Shown here one piece after another: positions 16,690-23,224 of a stretch of DNA of 36,259 nucleotides. The position numbers and the translations under genes are program-made. This DNA is from Paracoccaceae bacterium (lineage in GTDB: Bacteria; Pseudomonadota; Alphaproteobacteria; Rhodobacterales; Rhodobacteraceae): NCBI GenBank assembly GCA_026417295.1, contig JAOADN010000021.1, positions 1-36,259 of the forward strand, given 5' to 3'. Position 1 is the stretch's first letter; the number at the start of each line of letters is the position of its first letter. A model generated the notes under the pieces. That model did no database searches. It was not told the DNA's origin and saw only the letters and a program-made list of their open reading frames with translations.

Positions 16690-18042
16690 TCAGGCCCTGC
16701 CCGCGCGCTCCGCCAGCCGCCGTGCCAGCCGGTTCTGGGCCTCGATCACGCGGGGCAGGTCGATGGTCGCGACCTCGCCGTCGCACACCACTTGCCGGCC
16801 CTCGATGAACAGATGCCGCACCCGCGGCGGCCCGCACAGGACCAGCGCGGCCACCGGATCCCAGGCGCCGGCCGCCTCGATCCCCGAGACGTCCCAGACC
16901 GCGACATCCGCCCGCATTCCCGGTTCGATCGTTCCGCAGTCGTCCCGCCCCAGCACCCGCGCACCGCCGCGCGTGGCGATCTCCAGCGCCTCGCGCGCCG
17001 CCATTGCGTCGGCTCCCCGCGCGACCCGCTGCAGCAACATCGCCATCCGCGCCTCGGCGATCAGGCTCGCCGCATCGTTGCTCGCCGACCCGTCCACGCC
17101 CAGCCCGACGGCGATGCCCGCATCGCGCATCGCCCTGACCGGCGCGATCCCCGAGCCCAGGCGGCAGTTCGAACAGGGGCAATGCGCAACTCCCGTGCCC
17201 GACCGCGCGAAGAGCCCGATCTCGGCCGCGTCGAGCTTCACGCAATGGGCATGCCAGACATCCGCGCCGATCCAGCCCAGATCCTCGGCATACCGGCCCG
17301 GCCGGCAGCCGAAGGTCGCCTCGCAATAGCGGATGTCCTCGTCGTTCTCGGCAAGATGGGTGTGCAGCATCACCCCCTTGTCCCGCGCCAGCGCCGCGGC
17401 ATCCCGCATCAGCCCGGTCGAGACCGAGAAGGGCGAACACGGCGCCAGCCCGACCCGGACCATCGCCCCGGGGCCTGCTTCGTGAAAGGCGTCGACAACC
17501 CGGATCATGTCGTCAAGGATCGCCGGCTCGGTCTCGACCAGTGCATCCGGCGGCAGCCCGCCCGCGCTTGTCCCGATCGACATCGCGCCCCGCGTCGGGT
17601 GGAAGCGGATGCCGATCTCGCGCGCCGCCTCGATCGTGTCCTCGAGCCGCGCCCCGTTCGGGAACAGATAGAGGTGATCGGCTGTCAGCGTGCACCCGCC
17701 CAGCACGAGTTCGGCCATCCCGGCAAGCGCCGAGACCCGGATCTCGTCGGGTCCCATCCGCGCCCAGACCGGGTAGAGCGCCCTGAGCCAGCCGAAGAGC
17801 AGCGCGTCCTGCCCGCCCGGCACGGCCCGGGTCATCGTCTGGAACAGGTGATGATGCGTGTTGACCAGCCCCGGCGTGACGACACAGCCTCGCGCCTCGA
17901 CCGTCCTGCCCCTGCCCGTCAGGCCCTGCCCGACGGCCGCGATCACCCCGCCCCTGACCAGCACGTCGCCATCCGCGATCTCGCGGCGCGCCCCGTCCAT
18001 CGTGACGACCGCGAGGGCCCCCCGGATCAGGATCTCGTCCAT
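16690..18042 (-). CDS. 8-oxoguanine deaminase-type amidohydrolase
   Basis: A 450-residue metal-dependent amidohydrolase of the TrzN/AtzB/8-oxoguanine deaminase branch. The motifs are TPGLVNTHHHLFQT (His63, His65), LHTHLAEN, WHAHCVKLD and GLGVDGSASND, which together bind one metal. HHHLFQT and SNCRLGSG(I) are, to my knowledge, typical of bacterial 8-oxoguanine deaminases, which return oxidised guanine to urate; related enzymes act on triazines. The start at 18042 has AAGGGG at 6-nt spacing. ATGs at 18060 and 18057 lie inside repeat copy C, which also provides that Shine-Dalgarno. It is downstream of hisN on the same strand and faces guaD. Confidence 0.85.
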   Translation of the reverse strand: MDEILIRGALAVVTMDGARREIADGDVLVRGGVIAAVGQGLTGRGRTVEARGCVVTPGLVNTHHHLFQTMTRAVPGGQDALLFGWLRALYPVWARMGPDEIRVSALAGMAELVLGGCTLTADHLYLFPNGARLEDTIEAAREIGIRFHPTRGAMSIGTSAGGLPPDALVETEPAILDDMIRVVDAFHEAGPGAMVRVGLAPCSPFSVSTGLMRDAAALARDKGVMLHTHLAENDEDIRYCEATFGCRPGRYAEDLGWIGADVWHAHCVKLDAAEIGLFARSGTGVAHCPCSNCRLGSGIAPVRAMRDAGIAVGLGVDGSASNDAASLIAEARMAMLLQRVARGADAMAAREALEIATRGGARVLGRDDCGTIEPGMRADVAVWDVSGIEAAGAWDPVAALVLCGPPRVRHLFIEGRQVVCDGEVATIDLPRVIEAQNRLARRLAERAGRA

Positions 18043-18050
18043 CTCCCGCC

Positions 18051-18102
18051 CCTTCATCATGCCGCAAGTACTCCGGGGGGTCCGGGGGGCGGCGCCCCCC
18101 GG
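18051..18102 (-). repeat. dispersed intergenic repeat, copy C
   Basis: Read on the minus strand: a GGGGGGCGCC/CCCCCC dyad, then ACCCCCCGGAGTACTTGC, then GGCATGATGAAGG. It is the same element as copies A and B, with substitutions. It fills nearly the whole 63-bp space between the hisN stop and the deaminase start, so its AAGG end forms the deaminase ribosome-binding site. Confidence 0.7.
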
Positions 18103-18105
18103 CCC

Positions 18106-18903
18106 TCAACCCTGCAACAGCGCCAGCGCCTCGGCATGGACGGCCGCATTGGCCGCCGCAAGCACCCGCCCGCCCTGGTGCACCGGGCGCCCCTGCCAGT
18201 CGGTCACGATGCCGCCCGCCGCCTCGATCACCGCGATCGGCGCCTGCACGTCATAGGCCTGCAGCCCCGCCTCGATGACAAGGTCGATCTGCCCGGCTGC
18301 GACCAGGGCATAGGCGTAGCAGTCCGTCCCGTAGCGGGTGAGCCGCGCCCGGGCGGCCACGCGGCGGAAGGCCGCACCCTCCTCCGCCGTGCCCACCTCG
18401 GGGAAGGTGGTGAACAGGATGGCCTGCGACAGCGGGCGCGGTGCCCTTGTCCGCAGGGGCGCGGTTCCCAACGGACCCGAGACCTCGGCGATGCCGAAGC
18501 CGCCGGTGAAACGTTCACCGATATAGGGCTGGTCGACGATCCCGAAGACCGGCCCGCCGGCATCGCTCACCGCGATCAGCACGCCCCAGGTCGGCGTGCC
18601 TGACAGGAAGCTTCGTGTGCCGTCGATCGGGTCGAGGACCCATGTCAGGCCGGATGTCCCTGATTTCGGCTCGAATTCCTCGCCCAGGATCGCATCCTGC
18701 GGGCGCCGTTCGGCAAGTATGGCGCGCATCCGCGCCTCCGAGGCGCGGTCGGCCACCGTGACGGGGTCGAAGCGGTTGCTTTCCTTCGTCTCGGCGCCGA
18801 GGTCCCGCGACCTGAAATGCCGCAGGGTCTCCACGCGTGCGGCATCAGCCAGCGCATGGGCGACGGTCACCACATCCCGGATCTCGGTCTCGCCCAAATG
18901 CAT
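18106..18903 (-). CDS. hisN: inositol monophosphatase family protein, probable histidinol-phosphatase
   Basis: A 265-residue Mg2+-dependent, Li+-sensitive phosphatase fold. GEEF (Glu75/76), DPIDGTRSF (Asp91, Asp94) and YDVQAPIAVIEAAGG are the three metal-binding motifs. The ...SFLSGTP and YGTDCYAYALVAAGQIDLVIE segments resemble HisN-type histidinol-phosphatases rather than SuhB or CysQ. That assignment is by motif feel; a myo-inositol or other phosphomonoester substrate is possible. The GGAG that should guide the ATG at 18903 lies within an 11-bp hairpin (18907-18934). It lies between the XRE gene and the 8-oxoguanine deaminase gene on the same strand. Confidence 0.85.
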   Translation of the reverse strand: MHLGETEIRDVVTVAHALADAARVETLRHFRSRDLGAETKESNRFDPVTVADRASEARMRAILAERRPQDAILGEEFEPKSGTSGLTWVLDPIDGTRSFLSGTPTWGVLIAVSDAGGPVFGIVDQPYIGERFTGGFGIAEVSGPLGTAPLRTRAPRPLSQAILFTTFPEVGTAEEGAAFRRVAARARLTRYGTDCYAYALVAAGQIDLVIEAGLQAYDVQAPIAVIEAAGGIVTDWQGRPVHQGGRVLAAANAAVHAEALALLQG

Positions 18904-18906
18904 GTA

Positions 18907-18934
18907 GGTCGCTCCGCCCGCCCGCGGAGCGACC
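18907..18934 (-). promoter_or_regulatory. hairpin enclosing the hisN ribosome-binding site
   Basis: On the minus transcript GGTCGCTCCGC and GCGGAGCGACC pair over 11 bp with a 6-nt loop, ending three bases before the hisN AUG. The only Shine-Dalgarno (GGAG, 8 nt from AUG) is in the 3' arm. It could act as a translational switch or as the terminator of the upstream XRE gene. Confidence 0.6.
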
Positions 18935-18981
18935 GGTACAGCGCGGCCCGGTCGTGGTCAACCTTTCCGGCCGTCCACCCT

Positions 18982-19344
18982 TCAGGCCGCGTCCGACAGC
19001 ACCTTGGCGAGCTCGAAGAGTCGCCGCCGCTGTGCCTCGGGAATCGCGTAGTAGGACTTCACCAGAAGCATCGCCTCCTTGTCCGCAAGGATATCCCCGG
19101 GAAGGTCGTCGAGTTCCGGCGCATCGCCGCCGAGCCCTTCGAAGAAGAAGGCGACATTGCAGTCCATCGCCAGCGAGATGTCCCAAAGGCGCGAGGCCGA
19201 GACGCGGTTCATGCCGGTCTCGTACTTCTGGATCTGCTGGAACTTGATCCCGACCTTGTCGGCCAGTTGCTGCTGGGTCATCCCGACCATCCAGCGCCGG
19301 TGCCTGATCCGCTTTCCGACGTGGACATCAACAGGATGCTTCAT
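18982..19344 (-). CDS. XRE-family helix-turn-helix transcriptional regulator
   Basis: A 120-residue DNA-binding protein. The HTH_3 domain spans about residues 9-65: VGKRIRHRRWMVGMTQQQLA, then KVGIKFQQIQKYETGMNRVS as recognition helix region, then ASRLWDISLAM. This exact style of HTH is a widespread alphaproteobacterial small regulator. The C-terminal half ends in YAIPEAQRRRLFELAKVL, a helical, probably dimerising segment. ATG at 19344 has GGAG at 9-nt spacing; ATG at 19359 is in frame but lacks a good signal. It is divergent from the MDR oxidoreductase gene at 19667, across a region rich in TTGC/GCAA dyads that it may bind. Confidence 0.88.
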   Translation of the reverse strand: MKHPVDVHVGKRIRHRRWMVGMTQQQLADKVGIKFQQIQKYETGMNRVSASRLWDISLAMDCNVAFFFEGLGGDAPELDDLPGDILADKEAMLLVKSYYAIPEAQRRRLFELAKVLSDAA

Positions 19345-19666
19345 TTCACTCGTCTCCATTACACCACCACCCAACATTGAAGCAATTTCCATGCCAGGAT
19401 CCGCTTGCCCTGAATTTTTTTTCAGTGGCCATCCTCCCACTCCGCCGGCGCCGGAATCGCCGGTCTGTCCCCGTCGCGACCGCCATCATGCCACAGGTCC
19501 GTTGCCGGCACACACCCCATGCCGGCACACCCGTTCCGCATCCTTTGCGGGATGCATCGCGACATGCAAAGGCATCGCACAACTCTTTGCGAAACGCAAA
19601 ACAAAGCCGAGGGCTTGCGCAAGGGGCAGTACTGGGGCGAGGTGAGGACGGCACAGGGAGGGCGGG
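19345..19666. promoter_or_regulatory. 322-bp divergent control region with TTGC/GCAA palindromes
   Basis: No gene. The segment nearest the oxidoreductase gene holds TTTGCG-AAA-CGCAAA (19586-19600), a perfect CTTGCGCAAG (19614-19623), CTTTGC...GCAAAG (19543-19571) and a GATGCATC palindrome (19551-19558) within 81 bp. Nearer the XRE gene is CTGAA-T6-TTCAG (19410-19425), an AT-rich dyad containing an 8-T run, unusual in this GC background. These look like operator and promoter DNA for the two divergent genes; the cognate protein is not established. Confidence 0.5.
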
Positions 19667-20638
19667 ATGCGCGCGTTGCGGTTGAGCCGGATCGGCGAAA
19701 GGCCCGAAGTCGCCGAGATCCCGCTGCCCGAACCGGGGCCCGGCGAGCTTCGCGTCAGGATCGCCGCGGCCGCGCTGAACTTCGCGGACCTTCTCATGGT
19801 GAGGGGCGAGTATCAGGTCAGGCCGGAGCTGCCCTTCACGCTGGGCATGGAGGCGGCAGGCTTCGTCGACGCGCTTGGCCCCGGCACGGCCGGTCCCGTT
19901 CCGGGCACCCGCGTCGCCGTCGTCGCCGGAACCGGCGCCCTGGCCGAGTTCGGCTGCTTTCCGGCGGCAGCCTGCATCGAACTGCCCGACGCGGTCCCCT
20001 TCGAGGCGGCCGCGGCGACGCCCGTCGCCTACGGGACAAGCTACATCGCCCTGTCGGATCGCGCCGCCCTCGGCCCCGGCGAAACGCTTCTCGTCCTCGG
20101 CGCCGCCGGTGGCGTCGGCCTGACGGCGGTCGAGATCGGCAGGCTGATGGGGGCCCGGGTGATCGCCGTGGCCCGCGGTACGCCGCGACTGGAGATCGCA
20201 CGGGCCGCCGGGGCAGACCTGCTGATCGACAGCGACACCGGCGATCTCAGGGCGGCGCTCAAGGCCGCGGGCGGCGTGGACGTGGCCTATGACCCGGTCG
20301 GCGGCCCGGCCTTCGACGCGGCGCTGCGCGCGCTGCGCCCCGGCGGCCGGATCCTGGCCATCGGATTCGCCAGCGGGACGGTGCCGCAGGTGCCGGCCAA
20401 CCTTCTTCTGGTGAAGAATGCGACCGTGATCGGATTCTGGTTCGGCGGCTGGATGGAAGCCTTCCCCGACCGCGTCCGCGATGGCCTCGGCAGGATCTTC
20501 CGCTGGCAGGCCGAAGGCCGGCTGCGCCCCCATGTCAGCCACGTGCTCGACCTCGAGGGGGCCGTCGCGGGCCTCGAGCTTCTGCGCAGCCGGGCAGCCA
20601 CGGGCAAGGTGGTCGTCCGCACCGGCGCAGACGGCTGA
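19667..20638 (+). CDS. quinone oxidoreductase-like MDR family NAD(P)H oxidoreductase
   Basis: A 323-residue medium-chain dehydrogenase/reductase without the structural zinc Cys cluster. The N-terminal GroES-like domain includes ALNFADLLMVRGEYQ and PFTLGMEAAGFV. The NADPH-binding motif is LGAAGGVGLTAVEIGRLMGA, about residues 144-163, followed by VDVAYDPVGG. Such enzymes reduce quinones, enones or acryloyl-CoA-type substrates with NADPH. The start has AGGGAGGG just upstream. It is divergent from the XRE gene and convergent with the LysR gene, with only a few bases between stops. Confidence 0.92.
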   Translation: MRALRLSRIGERPEVAEIPLPEPGPGELRVRIAAAALNFADLLMVRGEYQVRPELPFTLGMEAAGFVDALGPGTAGPVPGTRVAVVAGTGALAEFGCFPAAACIELPDAVPFEAAAATPVAYGTSYIALSDRAALGPGETLLVLGAAGGVGLTAVEIGRLMGARVIAVARGTPRLEIARAAGADLLIDSDTGDLRAALKAAGGVDVAYDPVGGPAFDAALRALRPGGRILAIGFASGTVPQVPANLLLVKNATVIGFWFGGWMEAFPDRVRDGLGRIFRWQAEGRLRPHVSHVLDLEGAVAGLELLRSRAATGKVVVRTGADG

Positions 20639-20644
20639 CGCGCC

Positions 20645-21496
20645 TCACGCCGCGTAGGCGCAGCGCAGTTGCCCGAGGATCGCGTCGATGACCGGCCCCT
20701 GCTGGAAGCCCCGGTCGTAGAGGCAGATGCTGAGCTGCCCGAGGTCCGGCAGGGCATTGCCCGGCTCGATCACCTCGACCCCCGGAGGCACCGCCCCGCG
20801 CATCCTGGCCGAGACCGCAAGATCGGCTGCGACGGTGGCCTCGATCACCTGCTCGCACTCGCCTTCGAAGCCCATCTCCCACGGGATCCCGGCTGCATCG
20901 AGCCTGGCCTGGGCGATCGGCCGGAAGATGCATGTGTCCTTGAAGCCCAGGCGAAGCGGCCGGCGTTGCCAGGCCGTGCCGTCGGGGGCCCCGACCCAGA
21001 CGAGGTCGCGCGTCGCAAGCACCTCGCCCCCCGGGCCCGGCGCATCCTCGGTGGTCAGGATCATGTCGTACTGGCCCGCCGCGAAGTCGTCCTTCAGGAA
21101 TCGCGTGAACGAGGACATCAGGTTGACCCGCACGCGGGGGAATTCCTGCGCCAGGGCCTTCAGGACGCCCGGCATCTGCGGATAGACGATATCGTGCGGA
21201 ACGCCGAGGCGCACCTCGCCCTCGAACCCCTTGTCGGTCAGGCGGGCCAGCGCCTCGTCGTTCAGCGCGATCATCCGGCGCGCATATGACAGGAGCTGCT
21301 CGCCCACGGGCGTCAGCGACAGCTTGCGCGCCGCACGGCTGAAGACGTCGTGGCCAAGCCCTTCCTCCAGCCGCTTCAGCTGCATGGACACCGCCGACTG
21401 CGTCATGTTGAGCAGCCCGGCCGCGCGCGTCACGCCGCCGACATCCGCGACCGTGACGAAGGACCGCAGCGCGGTGAGATCAAGGTTTCGCGGCAT
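20645..21496 (-). CDS. LysR family transcriptional regulator
   Basis: A 283-residue LysR-type regulator. The N-terminal winged HTH (about residues 5-64) has LTALRSFVTVADVGGVTRAA and NMTQSAVSMQLKRLEEGLG. The C-terminal PBP2-like inducer-binding domain begins near GEVRLGVPHDIV. The inducer is unknown. The ATG at 21496 has GGAGG about 8 nt upstream. Its leader carries an octanucleotide repeat (21515-21546) and an operator-like dyad (21549-21565), shared with the divergent DUF1127 gene, which suggests autoregulation and control of that neighbour. Confidence 0.92.
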   Translation of the reverse strand: MPRNLDLTALRSFVTVADVGGVTRAAGLLNMTQSAVSMQLKRLEEGLGHDVFSRAARKLSLTPVGEQLLSYARRMIALNDEALARLTDKGFEGEVRLGVPHDIVYPQMPGVLKALAQEFPRVRVNLMSSFTRFLKDDFAAGQYDMILTTEDAPGPGGEVLATRDLVWVGAPDGTAWQRRPLRLGFKDTCIFRPIAQARLDAAGIPWEMGFEGECEQVIEATVAADLAVSARMRGAVPPGVEVIEPGNALPDLGQLSICLYDRGFQQGPVIDAILGQLRCAYAA

Positions 21497-21514
21497 TGAC
21501 GGGCCTCCGGGGCT

Positions 21515-21546
21515 GCGGGATTGCGGGATTGCGGGATTGCGGGAAC
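21515..21546. repeat. octanucleotide tandem repeat in the LysR leader
   Basis: GCGGGATT is repeated three times and followed by a near copy, GCGGGAAC, in perfect 8-bp register. It ends 19 bp upstream of the LysR start codon, between it and the likely operator. Changes in copy number would alter leader or promoter spacing without touching the coding frame. Confidence 0.9.
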
Positions 21547-21548
21547 GC

Positions 21549-21565
21549 CATCACATTTCGTGATG
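21549..21565. promoter_or_regulatory. operator-like inverted repeat between LysR and DUF1127 genes
   Basis: CATCAC-ATTTC-GTGATG is a perfect 6-bp dyad with a 5-bp spacer, in the divergent gap next to a LysR gene. It is shorter than the T-N11-A core often given for LysR boxes but contains ATCAC/GTGAT half-sites. Binding is inferred from position only. Confidence 0.45.
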
Positions 21566-21670
21566 TCAACCCGAACAAACATTCGTTTCACATATTAGAC
21601 GATCCCTGGCAGAAGGATCAAGCCAGTTGATGACGACTGGCGTTCGCATCACGGAAATCGAGACAGCGCC

Positions 21671-21883
21671 ATGGAACGCACCCTTGCCCTCCGCCACGCC
21701 GCGACCCGCAGCCTGCGGTCCGTCGTCGCGTTCCTCCTTGCCCGGCGGAATCTCGCACGCCAGAGGGCGCGCCTCATGGTTCTGGACGATCACCTCCTCA
21801 GGGACATCGGCCTGACGCGACACGAGGCGCTTTCCGAAGCCCGGCGCCCGGCCTGGGACGCCCCCGATCACTGGCATGGATGA
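21671..21883 (+). CDS. DUF1127 family small protein
   Basis: A 70-residue basic protein with the DUF1127 core LMVLDDHLLRDIGLTRHEALSEAR at residues 38-61, preceded by an Arg-rich helix. Small DUF1127 proteins in alphaproteobacteria have been linked to phosphate/carbon metabolism, RNA interactions and stress, but no reaction is known. It is divergent from the LysR gene and may be its target. The start has only a weak ribosome-binding site. A second, more diverged protein of this type is encoded at 29184-29432. Confidence 0.8.
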   Translation: MERTLALRHAATRSLRSVVAFLLARRNLARQRARLMVLDDHLLRDIGLTRHEALSEARRPAWDAPDHWHG

Positions 21884-21907
21884 GGCGGGATTTCACGGCG
21901 AACTCAC

Positions 21908-21936
21908 TTGAATTGCCGCGCAAGTCCTCCAATATC
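21908..21936 (+). promoter_or_regulatory. candidate promoter of the BI-1 gene
   Basis: TTGAAT (21908-21913) and AATATC (21931-21936) are 17 bp apart in a relatively AT-rich stretch 60-90 bp upstream of the BI-1 start codon. The -10 is a weak match. Between it and the gene lies a hairpin (21947-21970) with a C(TTCG)G tetraloop. Confidence 0.35.
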
Positions 21937-21946
21937 GACCTCGGGT

Positions 21947-21970
21947 CCGGGTGTCCTTCGGGGCGCCCGG
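21947..21970 (+). other. UUCG-capped hairpin in the BI-1 leader
   Basis: CCGGGTGTCC-TTCG-GGGCGCCCGG forms ten pairs as RNA, two of them G-U, with an extra-stable C(UUCG)G loop. It lies 28 bp before the BI-1 ATG. No T-run follows. It could end the DUF1127 transcript, or shape the 5' end of the BI-1 mRNA. Confidence 0.55.
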
Positions 21971-21997
21971 CTTGCGAATGCACAAGTGGAGGGATCC

Positions 21998-22771
21998 ATG
22001 GCTGAGTATCAGACGATCAACACGGCCCGGGTCGGAACCGGCGCCGCGGTGATCGACGAGGGCCTTCGCGCCCACATGAACAAGGTCTACGGCACGATGT
22101 CGGTGGGCATGGTCATCACCGCGCTCGCCGCCTGGGCCATGTCGGGACTGTCGGTGACCGCAACCGCCACGCAATACGCGCTGGGCGATGGCCGGTACCT
22201 GACCGACTTCGGCTATGCGCTCTTCATGTCGCCGCTCAAGTGGGTGGTGATGTTCCTGCCGCTCATCATGGTCTTCGCCTTCGGGGCCATGATCAACCGC
22301 ATCTCGGCGGCCGGCGCGCAGCTCTTCTTCTACACCTTCGCCCTGGCGATGGGGGTGTCGATCAGCTGGATCTTCCTTGTCTTCACCGGCTACTCGATCG
22401 TCCAGGTCTTCCTCATCACCGCCGTCGCCTTCGCCGGCCTCTCTCTCTGGGGCTATGTCACGAAGAAGGATCTGAGCGGCTGGGGAACCTTCCTCGTCAT
22501 GGGCGTGATCGGCCTCATCGTCGCCTCCCTGGTCAACATCTTCCTGCAGTCGCCCGCGGTGATGTTCGCCATCTCGGCGATCGGCGTGCTGATCTTCGCG
22601 GGTCTGACCGCCTATGACACGCAGCGGATCAAGACGACCTACATCGAGCATGCGCAGGCGATGGATCAGGAATGGCTCGGCAAGTCCGCGATCATGGGCG
22701 CGCTGAACCTCTATCTCGACTTCATCAACATGTTCATGTTCCTGCTGCAGCTCTTCGGCAACCGGAACTGA
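21998..22771 (+). CDS. Bax inhibitor-1/YccA family membrane protein
   Basis: A 257-residue inner-membrane protein with seven hydrophobic segments. The BI-1 signature is GLTAYDTQRIKTTY (about residues 204-217), followed by a loop and the final helix LNLYLDFINMFMFLLQLFG. Members include YccA, which modulates FtsH, and YetJ, a pH-sensitive calcium leak channel; the conserved Asp residues of the calcium site appear to be present (YDTQ, YLDF). The ATG at 21998 has GGAGGG immediately upstream. It is followed by a clear terminator. Confidence 0.94.
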   Translation: MAEYQTINTARVGTGAAVIDEGLRAHMNKVYGTMSVGMVITALAAWAMSGLSVTATATQYALGDGRYLTDFGYALFMSPLKWVVMFLPLIMVFAFGAMINRISAAGAQLFFYTFALAMGVSISWIFLVFTGYSIVQVFLITAVAFAGLSLWGYVTKKDLSGWGTFLVMGVIGLIVASLVNIFLQSPAVMFAISAIGVLIFAGLTAYDTQRIKTTYIEHAQAMDQEWLGKSAIMGALNLYLDFINMFMFLLQLFGNRN

Positions 22772-22792
22772 AGCAGGATCCGCATCTCAAGG

Positions 22793-22829
22793 AACGGAAG
22801 GGCCGGGTCGATCCCGGCCCTTTCCGTTT
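22793..22829 (+). terminator. intrinsic terminator after the BI-1 gene
   Basis: AACGGAAGGGCCGGG pairs with CCCGGCCCTTTCCGTT (one bulged T) around a TCGAT loop. It begins 21 bp after the stop codon. The descending arm and following bases are T-rich for this genome. Confidence 0.75.
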
Positions 22830-22900
22830 CCTGCGCCCGGATGCGCCGGCCTGCCCCGGCCCCGCAGCGGACCGGCGGCACCGGCCCGCGGCGGCGCGGG

Positions 22901-22932
22901 AACGGAAAGGGCCGCACCTTCCGGTGCGGCCC
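22901..22932 (-). terminator. intrinsic terminator after rpmG
   Basis: On the minus strand GGGCCGCACC and GGTGCGGCCC pair over 10 bp with a 4-nt loop, followed by TTTCCGTT. It lies 25 bp beyond the rpmG stop, back to back with the BI-1 terminator. Confidence 0.75.
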
Positions 22933-22957
22933 GCCCGTCCCTGCGCGCCTGCAGGGC

Positions 22958-23125
22958 TTACTTGATCTTGCCTTCCTTGTACTCGACATGCGCCCGCTTC
23001 ACGGGATCGTACTTCTTGACGACCATCTTCTCGGTCATCGTGCGGGCGTTCTTCTTGGTCACGTAGAAATGCCCGGTGCCCGCCGTCGAGTTCAGGCGGA
23101 TCTTGATCGTCGTCGGCTTGGCCAT
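22958..23125 (-). CDS. rpmG: 50S ribosomal protein L33
   Basis: A 55-residue basic ribosomal protein: [20 protein letters not shown], then the L33 core [14 protein letters not shown] and [19 protein letters not shown]. It has no paired Cys motifs, so it is the zinc-free (C-) form and not subject to the zinc-starvation paralogue switch by itself. The ATG at 23125 has GGAG at 8-nt spacing; the frame stays open upstream, but those residues are not part of L33. It lies about 100 bp downstream of the DUF533 gene. Confidence 0.97.
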   Translation of the reverse strand: MAKPTTIKIRLNSTAGTGHFYVTKKNARTMTEKMVVKKYDPVKRAHVEYKEGKIK

Positions 23126-23224
23126 CTTTCGTCTCCGTGTGGCGAGGGACACAGCGGCCCGGCGCCGGAATGCTGGAAGCCCGCCTTTTAGCGGCAGCGC
23201 GGGGGGAGTCAAGCGGCCTTGCCG

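Noticed and set aside
16792-18603. A 603-codon plus-strand frame across the 8-oxoguanine deaminase and hisN genes.
   Set aside because: It spans two genuine minus-strand genes and the repeat between them, with no recognisable domain.
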